From contig JACMKG010000296.1 of NCBI GenBank assembly GCA_014380255.1, positions 1 through 7,143 on the forward strand: 7,143 nucleotides of DNA, written 5' to 3'. Shown here in pieces: positions 1-5,618 of the stretch. Source of the stretch: Prolixibacteraceae bacterium (GTDB lineage: Bacteria > Bacteroidota > Bacteroidia > Bacteroidales > Prolixibacteraceae). The notes under the pieces are model-generated. The model saw nothing but the letters and a program-made list of their open reading frames with translations. It ran no database searches and was not told the DNA's origin. A program made the position numbers and the translations under genes. Positions within the stretch are counted from its first letter, which is position 1; each line of letters opens with the position of its first letter.

Positions 1-2016
1 AAAGGATTCTATCTGACGCCATACTTCCAGGGCTATCTCATCCGGATGCCCCAGCTTGCGGCAATTCTCAAAGTATTTCTCTTCGATGCGTTTAAACTCG
101 GCCAGGGAACGATATTTACCCGACATGGCCCTACGGAGAACATCAGACTCGGCCAGATCCAACCCTGCAAAATGATGGGCCACTTTAATTACATCTTCCT
201 GGTACACCATCACCCCGTAGGTTTCCTCCAGCTGTTCCTTCATCACAGGATGCAGATACTGGATTGACTCAGGATGGTGAAAGCGCTGAATGTACTGCTT
301 CATCATTCCCGATTTAGCTACCCCCGGTCTGATGATAGAACTTGCTGCCACAAGGCTTATGAAATTATCGCACTTAAGCTTCTTAAGAAGTCCGCGCATA
401 GCTGGACTTTCGATGTAAAAACAGCCGATTGTCTCTCCTTCTTTCAGTTGCTGTTTCACTTTCTGATCCTCGAAGAATTTATCAACCCGATGGATATCGA
501 TCTCTTCTCTTTGATTCTCATAGATAATTTCCACCGCTTCCTTGATGTGGCCAATGCCACGCTGACTGAGAATGTCAAGCTTTTCAAAGCCCATTTCCTC
601 GGCAATATACATATCAAACTGGGTTGTTGGAAAGCCTTTGGGAGGCAGGTCCAGGGCTGTGTAATACGTGATGGGCTCTTCGGTCACCAGTATTCCGCCC
701 GCATGAATGGTACGGTGGTTGGGAAACTTCTCCATGTACCCGCCAATGCCGGTAATCAGCGCTGCAACTTCATTCTTGTTGTAAGGATTGGAAGGATCGT
801 CGATGAGCAAATCGATCTCTTCCTTGGGAAGCCCGAATACCTTGGCAAGTTCCCTGATTATGGATTTCTCCTTGAACGTGGAGGTAGCTCCCAAAAGCAC
901 GGCATGGTTCTTACCGTATCTTTTAAAGATGTAGTCCTGCACCTCATCCCTGTCCTTCCACGAGAAGTCAATGTCAAAATCAGGAGGAACACTACGTTTA
1001 GGGTTGAGGAACCTCTCAAAATAAAGGTCAAGTTTGATGGGATCGACATCGGTGATGCGCAGACAGTAAGCCACGATACTGTTGGCCCCGCTTCCCCTGC
1101 CCACATGGTAAAAACCCCTTGAAAGAGTATAATGGATCACATCCCATGCTATCAGAAAGTAAGACGAGAAGCCGAGGTCGTGGATGATCTGCAGTTCGTG
1201 GGCAACCCGCTTTTTGGCTACAGGGTTATTTCTGCCATAGCGGTAAACCATGCCTTCATAGGCCAGCTTTTCAAGCAACAGTTTGTCATCTTCCCTGGTC
1301 TGGCTGTAGGTGGTCTTGTTTTTACTTGCACGAAAAGTAAAGTCGATGGAACAATTAGCTAGTATTTCACGTGTATTCTCCATGATGCGGGGATACTGCT
1401 GCCAAAATGCGGCAAGCGTTGGCCGAGGAATCATCACCTGTTCCTTATCGGCATACTGCCCGGCTAGTAGCTTGCTGAAAAGGGTATTGTGGTCAATAGC
1501 CCTAAGGCATTTGTGTATAAGCCATGACCGCTCATCGGTGAAGGTAACAGGCTGCCATACGATCAGCTTGTTCTGATAGTTGCGATAAGGCGAGGTGACA
1601 AGCTTATTTACCTGCTGGGGGCGGATGGCCGTAAATTCATTTTCAAGCAATTCAAGGGGCTCTTTCGCTCCAAAGGGATAAAGTACCACCACGTGACTAA
1701 ACTTCCATCCAGCAAGCTCAAAAGGCCTCTTGTTGATGTTATGCCAGCTCAGGTATTCATTCAGCTCTCTAAAGCCTTCCCGGTTTCGTGCAAGGCCTAT
1801 GAAAAGTAACTCATCGTCGTTTCTGAACTCGATACCGGCAATGGGCCTTATTCCTGCTGCCTTGGCCTTGTGGACGAATTCAGGGATGCCCATCGAAGTG
1901 TTGATATCGGTCAGTGCCAGTGTATCCACCTGGCAAAGAAGGGCTATTTCCAAAAGCTGGTCAATGCTTAAGGTTCCGTAGCGAAGGCTGTAATAGCTGT
2001 GAGCGTTGATATACAT
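1..2016 (-). CDS. dnaE: Alternative DNA polymerase III alpha subunit (DnaE-like, C-family), N-terminal 672 residues, 3' end outside window
   Basis: This is a catalytic alpha subunit of bacterial C-family DNA polymerase, probably the accessory copy acting in translesion or repair synthesis. The reading frame is open from the ATG at 2016 to the window edge, giving 672 codons; relatives are about 1000 residues, so the C-terminal part lies off the left side. An in-frame TAA 12 nt upstream fixes this ATG as the first start; no Shine-Dalgarno is seen. The N-terminal PHP domain (residues 1-65) has lost metal ligands: NAHSYYS in place of an HxH motif and TDIN in place of TDH. The palm shows VGRGSGANSIVAY (305-317), the catalytic PPDFDIDF (Asp348 and Asp350), HAGGILV (438-444) and KLDIL with the third Asp481. 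Fingers motifs follow: IIRPGV (561-566), ETYGVMVYQEDV (598-609) and LRRAMSGK (627-634). It lies downstream of dinB on the same strand after a repeat-filled 369-nt spacer. The assignment to the family is firm; the accessory role is inferred from the neighbours and the degenerate PHP. Confidence 0.95.
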   Translation of the reverse strand, partial: MYINAHSYYSLRYGTLSIDQLLEIALLCQVDTLALTDINTSMGIPEFVHKAKAAGIRPIAGIEFRNDDELLFIGLARNREGFRELNEYLSWHNINKRPFELAGWKFSHVVVLYPFGAKEPLELLENEFTAIRPQQVNKLVTSPYRNYQNKLIVWQPVTFTDERSWLIHKCLRAIDHNTLFSKLLAGQYADKEQVMIPRPTLAAFWQQYPRIMENTREILANCSIDFTFRASKNKTTYSQTREDDKLLLEKLAYEGMVYRYGRNNPVAKKRVAHELQIIHDLGFSSYFLIAWDVIHYTLSRGFYHVGRGSGANSIVAYCLRITDVDPIKLDLYFERFLNPKRSVPPDFDIDFSWKDRDEVQDYIFKRYGKNHAVLLGATSTFKEKSIIRELAKVFGLPKEEIDLLIDDPSNPYNKNEVAALITGIGGYMEKFPNHRTIHAGGILVTEEPITYYTALDLPPKGFPTTQFDMYIAEEMGFEKLDILSQRGIGHIKEAVEIIYENQREEIDIHRVDKFFEDQKVKQQLKEGETIGCFYIESPAMRGLLKKLKCDNFISLVAASSIIRPGVAKSGMMKQYIQRFHHPESIQYLHPVMKEQLEETYGVMVYQEDVIKVAHHFAGLDLAESDVLRRAMSGKYRSLAEFKRIEEKYFENCRKLGHPDEIALEVWRQIESF

Positions 2017-2023
2017 GGGGAAG

Positions 2024-2389
2024 ATGATTTACGATTAGACGATTTACAATTTACTATTTGCTGCATGATTGATATTCAGAGCGTAAATAGTCAATCGTCT
2101 AATAGTAAATGGGTGAATAGCATGGGGCAAGGAGCATGGATGACGTGCATAGCATAAATTGTAAATTGTCTAATTGTAAATGGATGTTTGATTGTTTAAT
2201 GGTAATCCTGCCGTTGTTCATAGCAGTATCCCGTAGGGATTTCCTGTCAATAGAAAAACGATGACCACGATATCCCCACCGTCCGTGTACAACCTTTGAT
2301 CAGGGCTATAACCTTGTTTCGGACGGAAAGGCAACCACCGATGTTCAGAGCATAAATCGTACATTGTAAATCGTCTAATCGTAAATCAT
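2024..2389. repeat. Composite repeat filling the dinB-dnaE spacer, bounded by 27-bp perfect inverted repeats
   Basis: Positions 2024-2050 and 2363-2389 are exact reverse complements over 27 bp, built of words such as GTAAATCGTCTAATCGTAAA. The right copy covers the dinB stop codon (2386-2388); the left copy ends 7 nt before the dnaE start. Two further related units lie inside in the direct orientation of the right copy: 2080-2111 and 2151-2182, 32 nt each and 27/32 identical to each other. The right-hand unit (2349-2388) has the same AGCATAAAT beginning plus about 8 extra bases. In total there are three direct copies and one inverted copy in 366 bp. The layout suggests an inserted or expanded non-coding element within the operon rather than a gene. 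No coding frame is convincing. What it does to dnaE expression cannot be read from sequence. Confidence 0.8.
2228..2326. repeat. Hairpin-rich core of the spacer element
   Basis: Inside the composite repeat is a stretch of different composition, with a small perfect hairpin ATCCC-GTA-GGGAT (2228-2240) and a second inverted repeat, CCGTCCG at 2279-2285 with CGGACGG at 2320-2326 around a 34-nt loop. The text resembles, from memory, an intergenic repeat dispersed in Bacteroidota genomes around a CCGTAGGGAT core; I cannot confirm this here. In the minus-strand dinB-dnaE transcript these would be RNA hairpins. Neither is followed by a T-run on the minus strand, so they are not obvious intrinsic terminators. 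Confidence 0.5.
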
Positions 2390-3543
2390 TTCACCAGCAG
2401 TCCCGAAGCCCGGAACAAGGAGTCGGAACCATAGCGCATGCGGATTTTATCCATCGAGAGATAAAGCCTGATCTGTTTCTCATTGTTATCAAAAAGATCA
2501 AGCTGCTGGACCCCGTGAATCAATCCCCCAAGCTTAACACCAATAAGCCGTATGAGCATCCTTCGTTCATAAAGGCGCTTGAAGAGCTCGCGCACGGTAG
2601 CAATCAATACATGATCGAAGCTGGTGTAGGCAATCTTTTTTTGCAGCGTATGGGTATCATAATTGGCATAACGGATTTTAACCGTTATCACCGAAGTGAG
2701 CTTTTCATGTTTGCGTAGTTTAAAGACTAGCTTTTCAGTCATGCGGATGAGGATTTGCTCCATCATCTGAACATCGATCGTATCGGTTTCAAAGGTGCGT
2801 TCTTTGCTCATCGACTTTTCTTCTGAATAAGGTACAATGGGGGTAAAATCAATACCGTTGGCTTTTCTCCAGATATCAATCCCCGGCTTGCCCATCACGC
2901 TTTGCATCATCTCAACAGGTATGCAGCTAAGTGTTTGGATAGTAATCACCCCCATGGAACGAAGCAACTCGTAGGCTTTACTGCCCACACCGGGAATCTT
3001 GCGTATGGAAAGAGGATTCAGAAATGGTTGAATAGAGTCCTTTTCCACCAGCTTCTCTCCGTTTGGCTTGGCCTCGCCGGTAGCAATCTTGGAAACCGTT
3101 TTATTGACCGAAAGCCCGAATGAGATAGGAAGGCCCGTTTCACGTATAATGCTCGCACGCAGTTCATGGGTCCATTTATAAGAGCCGAAGAACCTGTCCA
3201 TTCCCGAAATGTCAAGGTAATGTTCGTCAATCGACGCTTTCTCATAAACGGGCGCCTTATCTGCAATTACTTGCGTAACCAACTGAGAATATTTGCTGTA
3301 TACATCCATATCGCCACGTATCACAACAGCATCACGGCAAAGGTTAAGAGCCATACGCATGGGCATCGCCGAATGAACGCCAAATTGCCTGGCCTCGTAA
3401 CTGCAGCTGGCTACAACACCACGGTCCGAAAGCCCACCAATAATGACAGGTTTGCCATTCAGGCTTGAATCTATCAGCCGCTCGACAGATACATAGAAAG
3501 TATCCAGATCCATGTGTGCAATGGTCCGTTCCCGGGTGAGCAT
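2386..3543 (-). CDS. dinB: Y-family translesion DNA polymerase (DinB/UmuC type)
   Basis: This 385-residue protein is an error-prone polymerase that copies past damaged template bases. The palm begins AHMDLDTFYVSVE with catalytic Asp12; Tyr17 aligns with the steric gate that excludes ribonucleotides. SYEARQFGV (48-56) belongs to the fingers. SIDEHYLDIS (104-113) supplies Asp106 and Glu107, so all three metal-binding acids are present, unlike the inactive ImuB proteins; most DinB proteins have Ala where this one has His108. A helix-hairpin-helix with IPGVGSKAYELLRSMGV spans about 183-199, and the little finger about 240-345. QLDLF (347-351) is a textbook beta-clamp-binding motif, followed by a roughly 34-residue tail with KIRMRYG, which I associate with UmuC/YqjW-type polymerases. 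The start has an AAGGAGG sequence 5 nt upstream. It heads a minus-strand unit with dnaE and diverges from the S24 repressor, which probably controls it. Confidence 0.96.
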   Translation of the reverse strand: MLTRERTIAHMDLDTFYVSVERLIDSSLNGKPVIIGGLSDRGVVASCSYEARQFGVHSAMPMRMALNLCRDAVVIRGDMDVYSKYSQLVTQVIADKAPVYEKASIDEHYLDISGMDRFFGSYKWTHELRASIIRETGLPISFGLSVNKTVSKIATGEAKPNGEKLVEKDSIQPFLNPLSIRKIPGVGSKAYELLRSMGVITIQTLSCIPVEMMQSVMGKPGIDIWRKANGIDFTPIVPYSEEKSMSKERTFETDTIDVQMMEQILIRMTEKLVFKLRKHEKLTSVITVKIRYANYDTHTLQKKIAYTSFDHVLIATVRELFKRLYERRMLIRLIGVKLGGLIHGVQQLDLFDNNEKQIRLYLSMDKIRMRYGSDSLFRASGLLVK

Positions 3544-3548
3544 ATTAT

Positions 3549-3555
3549 CCTCCTT
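3549..3555 (-). promoter_or_regulatory. Strong Shine-Dalgarno of dinB
   Basis: On the minus strand the sequence reads AAGGAGG, then ATAAT, then the dinB ATG. It is a near-perfect anti-16S complement at a short 5-nt spacing and fixes the start at 3543 rather than the internal Met11. It stands out because the other starts in the window have little or no such signal, as is usual in Bacteroidota. Confidence 0.75.
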
Positions 3556-3565
3556 TCCTTGTTAG

Positions 3566-3689
3566 TTCAAGCGGCTGGCTAATGGCGGCTGGCAAAATAC
3601 TGCTCTCATCTTACACCAAAAGCTGATTAAAGCATTTCTTGCCAGTGGCCAGAAGCTAATAGCTAAATGCCAACAGCCAGCCGCTTGAA
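3566..3689. repeat. Inverted-repeat element (MITE- or REP-like) between dinB and the repressor gene
   Basis: TTCAAGCGGCTGGCT at 3566-3580 is exactly repeated in reverse complement at 3675-3689. Allowing two mismatches the arms extend to 21 bp (19/21). The enclosed region is rich in re-used words: GGCTGGC, GCTAAT, TGGCCAGAAGC and AGCTAATAGCTAAATGCC. The 124-bp size, the symmetric ends and the absence of an ORF resemble a small non-autonomous or palindromic intergenic element. No flanking target-site duplication is obvious. It takes up most of the dinB leader, so a dinB promoter must lie in or beyond it. Confidence 0.7.
3593..3621 (-). promoter_or_regulatory. Possible dinB promoter (weak)
   Basis: Read on the minus strand, TTTTG (3621-3617) is followed after 17 nt by TATTTTG (3599-3593), a loose match to the Bacteroidota -33 and -7 elements (TAnnTTTG expected). 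It would start transcription about 35-40 nt before the dinB Shine-Dalgarno and lies inside the inverted-repeat element. The match is partial and the region A+T-rich, so this is only a candidate. Confidence 0.3.
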
Positions 3690-3718
3690 TTATTTGTAAA
3701 TATTTTCTTTTGCCACAC

Positions 3719-3750
3719 GTTGATCATCTGCTTAAAATTGCTTAGCTTTG
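3719..3750 (+). promoter_or_regulatory. Predicted promoter of the XRE/S24 repressor gene
   Basis: GTTG at 3719-3722 and TAGCTTTG at 3743-3750 are separated by 20 nt. The second box is an exact match to the Bacteroidota -7 consensus TAnnTTTG, and the first fits the -33 TTG at the usual distance. The predicted start near 3757 leaves a leader of about 50 nt before the ATG at 3809. The last bases of the -7 box are shared with the operator-like inverted repeat. Confidence 0.6.
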
Positions 3751-3767
3751 ACTAAATAATAATCAAA
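3747..3767. promoter_or_regulatory. Candidate operator overlapping the -7 box
   Basis: Half-sites TTTGACTA (3747-3754) and TAATCAAA (3760-3767) are inverted around a 5-nt spacer and match at 7 of 8 positions. The left half overlaps the TTTG of the -7 box, and the dyad covers the predicted transcription start. A dimeric XRE-type repressor bound here would block RNA polymerase, so autorepression by the downstream gene is the natural reading. Only an isolated TGATTA half-site (3624-3629) is seen nearer dinB, so joint control of dinB is not shown by sequence. Confidence 0.45.
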
Positions 3768-3808
3768 CATGCGACTACAATATAAACTATTTTAAAATTC
3801 CATATACC

Positions 3809-4618
3809 ATGTACCTGTCTTCAAACATAAAATTTTTACGAACAAGGAAAAGGTGGACTCAGAATGACCTGGCAGACAGGCTCTCTACCAACAGATCAGG
3901 TATCAACAACTATGAGAATGAAACAGCTCTTCCACCCATTGGCATGTTAGTAGCTTTATCAGACTTGTTTGGCATCTCGATCGATACCCTGGTGCGCATT
4001 GACCTCTCGAAGCTGAGCGAAAGTCAATTGTACACCCTTGAACATGGATCGGATGTCTTTATCAAAGGAAGTAATCTACGAGTGCTTGCTACTACGGTCG
4101 ACCGCCGTAACAGGGATAACATTGAACTGGTTTCCCAGAAAGCAAAAGCGGGTTATCTCAATGGTTTTGCGGATACAGAGTTTATCTCTGAGCTTCCTGT
4201 CTTCCAGCTTCCCTTCTTATCGTCCCAAAAGAAATACCGCACATTCCAGGTAAACGGTGATTCAATGCTTCCTTTTGCTGATGGATCATGGATCACAGGT
4301 GAATTTATACAGGATTGGGATACAATCAAAGATAATCAGCTTTGCATCGTACTCACCCTCAATGAAGGGATCGTCTTTAAAAAGATAAAGAATGAACTGC
4401 ATGAAAAGGGAAGCCTTCGCATGATCTCATCCAACACAGCCTATCCTCCTTATGACCTGCCTGCAATGGAAATCAGGGAAGTCTGGAAATTTGTGCTTTA
4501 CATGACCTCTCACGCTCCAGAATACACAAGCAATGAAGAGCTGCTCAGCAGTATTAAAGATATCAAGCAGGAGATTACAGGCATTAGGCAAGTCATTCAA
4601 CAAAGGGAATGTGAATAA
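3809..4618 (+). CDS. XRE-family repressor with S24 (LexA/CI-like) self-cleavage domain
   Basis: This 269-residue protein joins a DNA-binding domain to a LexA-type autoprotease and is the probable damage-responsive repressor of the cassette. Residues 5-62 form an XRE helix-turn-helix (IKFLRTRKRWTQNDLADRL, then SGINNYENETALPP). A linker follows, with AKAGYLNGF, whose Ala114-Gly115 matches the LexA/CI cleavage dipeptide. The S24 domain spans about 125-235: VNGDSMLP carries the nucleophile Ser152 and GIVFKKIKN the general base, best aligned as Lys191. The C-terminus (240-266) is a charged, possibly coiled-coil helix beyond the protease fold. In relatives, RecA filaments trigger cleavage and derepression; here that is inferred. 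It diverges from dinB and ends in a hairpin terminator. A phage CI-like repressor has the same architecture, but no phage genes are adjacent and the polymerase neighbours favour a SOS-type role. Confidence 0.92.
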   Translation: MYLSSNIKFLRTRKRWTQNDLADRLSTNRSGINNYENETALPPIGMLVALSDLFGISIDTLVRIDLSKLSESQLYTLEHGSDVFIKGSNLRVLATTVDRRNRDNIELVSQKAKAGYLNGFADTEFISELPVFQLPFLSSQKKYRTFQVNGDSMLPFADGSWITGEFIQDWDTIKDNQLCIVLTLNEGIVFKKIKNELHEKGSLRMISSNTAYPPYDLPAMEIREVWKFVLYMTSHAPEYTSNEELLSSIKDIKQEITGIRQVIQQRECE

Positions 4619-4675
4619 CATGAATTCGATGTAAGATCGTCCCAAAAGTAAAAAGATCGCATAGTGAATAAGAAA

Positions 4676-4709
4676 GTAAAAAGATGCACTTCGGAGTATC
4701 TTTTTTTAC
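4676..4709 (+). terminator. Intrinsic terminator of the repressor gene, UUCG loop
   Basis: AAAAGATGCAC and GAGTATCTTTT pair around a TTCG tetraloop, with one G-T wobble and one A-A mismatch; the descending arm runs into seven Ts (4701-4707). It lies about 60 nt after the repressor stop. The ascending arm is A-rich, so it may also work on the minus strand. The 13-nt word AAAGTAAAAAGAT that opens the hairpin also occurs at 4645-4657, a direct repeat spaced by 28 bp. Confidence 0.75.
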
Positions 4710-4996
4710 GGTAATGTACTGATGGAATGCTTGGCCATCATAAAAAAAGACTAATGCTCCTGTCGTCACTTCCACGGGTTGCATCCTTGTCATTCCCACC
4801 TACCAGACAGAACCTGAACATTGGACTCCTTCAGTGCCAGAGGTTTCAGGCCTCCGCTCTTCTGTCTTCCTTTTCCTTTTTGCTTTTTTTATCTTTTACC
4901 TTGCCTTTTGCCGGCTACGTTTATTATTCAAACTTACAGATTGCCTGTCTTTTCTCTTTCGTCTAATATCTTTGGTCTTTCGTCTTCTTTTGCCTG
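4710..4996. other. Non-coding stretch with pyrimidine-rich tracts
   Basis: I see no credible gene here; short open frames are low-complexity translations in leucine, phenylalanine and serine. Two tracts are strongly pyrimidine-rich on the plus strand: 4851-4912 (runs of CTTTT/CCTTTT with a TTTTTTT) and 4941-4996 (TCTTTGG, TCTTTCG, TCGTCT). They share words such as CTTTTGCC and TTGCC, so they look like a degenerate short-word repeat. The portion 4711-4850 has normal complexity but nothing I recognise. Confidence 0.5.
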
Positions 4997-5086
4997 CTTT
5001 AGATACCCATTGGTAACTCATTCGTAACCTTTCTGTATCTGAGGTTACAGAAAGGTTACAGATGGGTTACTAATGAGTCACTAATG
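4997..5086. repeat. Palindrome of 11-bp tandem units, four in each orientation
   Basis: From the centre at 5041-5042, units of 11 bp with consensus GGTTACTAATG run outward on both strands. Rightward on the plus strand: 5043-5053 GGTTACAGAAA, 5054-5064 GGTTACAGATG, 5065-5075 GGTTACTAATG and 5076-5086 AGTCACTAATG. Leftward on the minus strand: 5040-5030 AGATACAGAAA, 5029-5019 GGTTACGAATG, 5018-5008 AGTTACCAATG and 5007-4997 GGTATCTAAAG, the most diverged. The two 44-bp arms match at 34 positions. A 14-bp perfect stem also exists in a shifted register (5024-5037 with 5046-5059). No T-run follows, so it is not a typical terminator. Confidence 0.8.
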
Positions 5087-5162
5087 GTGGCAATGTTCAG
5101 GGATTGGCAGATGGATGATCATTGGATGGTAAACCTACTTTATAAAGTGAGCAATCTGCACA

Positions 5163-5178
5163 TTTTAATCGATTAAAA
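5163..5178. promoter_or_regulatory. Perfect 16-bp palindrome, possible protein-binding site
   Basis: TTTTAATCGATTAAAA is its own reverse complement. Such uninterrupted A+T-rich dyads are common binding sites for dimeric regulators, but no promoter is evident close by and no regulator can be named. Confidence 0.3.
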
Positions 5179-5328
5179 GACACCCCTAAGGGTTTTAAAA
5201 ACAATGGAATAACGGACCCTTACAAGAATATATTTTATGGTACAGGAAGTTTTTGTTCGTTATCCACCGTGTTTTACACTTGATCCCTAAATGAACGAGT
5301 TGCAATTATAGGAACATAATTGCCCCTG

Positions 5329-5363
5329 TTATTCCAATAAGTTTATAAAATTAATTGGAATAA
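5329..5363. repeat. Inverted repeat, 10-bp arms
   Basis: TTATTCCAAT at 5329-5338 pairs exactly with ATTGGAATAA at 5354-5363 around a 15-nt A+T-rich loop. A few As follow on the plus strand; on the minus strand no T-run of terminator quality is present. It may be a weak hairpin or a regulatory dyad. Confidence 0.4.
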
Positions 5364-5435
5364 AAAATGTGAATTCACAAACAACTCTTCCAGTGACAAA
5401 TTCAGTAGGCTGTGAGATGGATCAAGCCAATGTAA

Positions 5436-5466
5436 TTTGACTTATAGTATATTCTTACTACTTTTC
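5436..5466 (+). promoter_or_regulatory. Possible promoter for the 5619 ORF group
   Basis: TTTG (5436-5439), 19 nt, then TACTTTTC (5459-5466) matches the Bacteroidota -33/-7 pattern in all but the last base of the -7 box. Transcription would start near 5473, leaving a leader of about 145 nt before the ATG at 5619 and running on toward the small membrane protein gene. Confidence 0.33.
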
Positions 5467-5618
5467 CTTTTACTGATTCGTAATTGATGATTCTACGACC
5501 ATTCCTCCCCTAATTCATTCTGAATGTGGGATTCATGTAATTTCTAATCGAAAATCTGTAACACTTATCCGGTTTAGAATGATGAATTTTAAAAGATCAT
5601 ATTTAAACTCGATTGGGA

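Larger units (their letters stand above)
5087..5618. other. A+T-rich intergenic region with several palindromes
   Basis: No coding frame stands out over these roughly 530 bases. The stretch holds a perfect 16-bp palindrome (5163-5178), a CAATTAT/ATAATTG hairpin (5303-5322), a 10-bp inverted repeat (5329-5338 with 5354-5363) and one promoter candidate (5436-5466), listed separately where useful. Its base composition is clearly more A+T-rich than the polymerase genes to the left. Decayed coding sequence cannot be excluded, but I recognise none. Confidence 0.5.

Noticed and set aside
274..1122. 282-codon open frame on the plus strand
   Set aside because: It lies wholly antisense to the dnaE frame, which has clear catalytic motifs; its translation shows no recognisable domain. 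The other open frames within 1-2016 and 2386-3543 on either strand are shadows for the same reason.
2279..2326. Intrinsic terminator between dinB and dnaE
   Set aside because: The stem is only 7 bp with a 34-nt loop and no T-run on the minus strand, so it should not separate the two genes by itself.
2024..2389. CRISPR array
   Set aside because: Copies are in both orientations, differ in length, and have irregular gaps filled with related repeat text instead of uniform unique spacers.
2386..3543. ImuB
   Set aside because: ImuB proteins lack the catalytic acids; this protein retains Asp12, Asp106 and Glu107.
3809..4618. Prophage CI repressor or antitoxin of a toxin-antitoxin pair
   Set aside because: No phage gene, integrase, attachment site or toxin-like partner is visible; the divergent partners are two DNA polymerases.
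4593..4799. 68-codon minus-strand frame across the repressor 3' end
   Set aside because: It runs through the UUCG terminator and into the repressor coding sequence, with no motif or start signal.
4727..5027. Overlapping short plus-strand frames rich in Phe, Leu and Ser
   Set aside because: They are products of the pyrimidine-rich tracts; the apparent membrane-like character is a translation artefact of CTT/TTT/TCT runs.
4997..5086. CRISPR array or rho-independent terminator
   Set aside because: The 11-bp units abut without spacers, and no T-run follows the palindrome.
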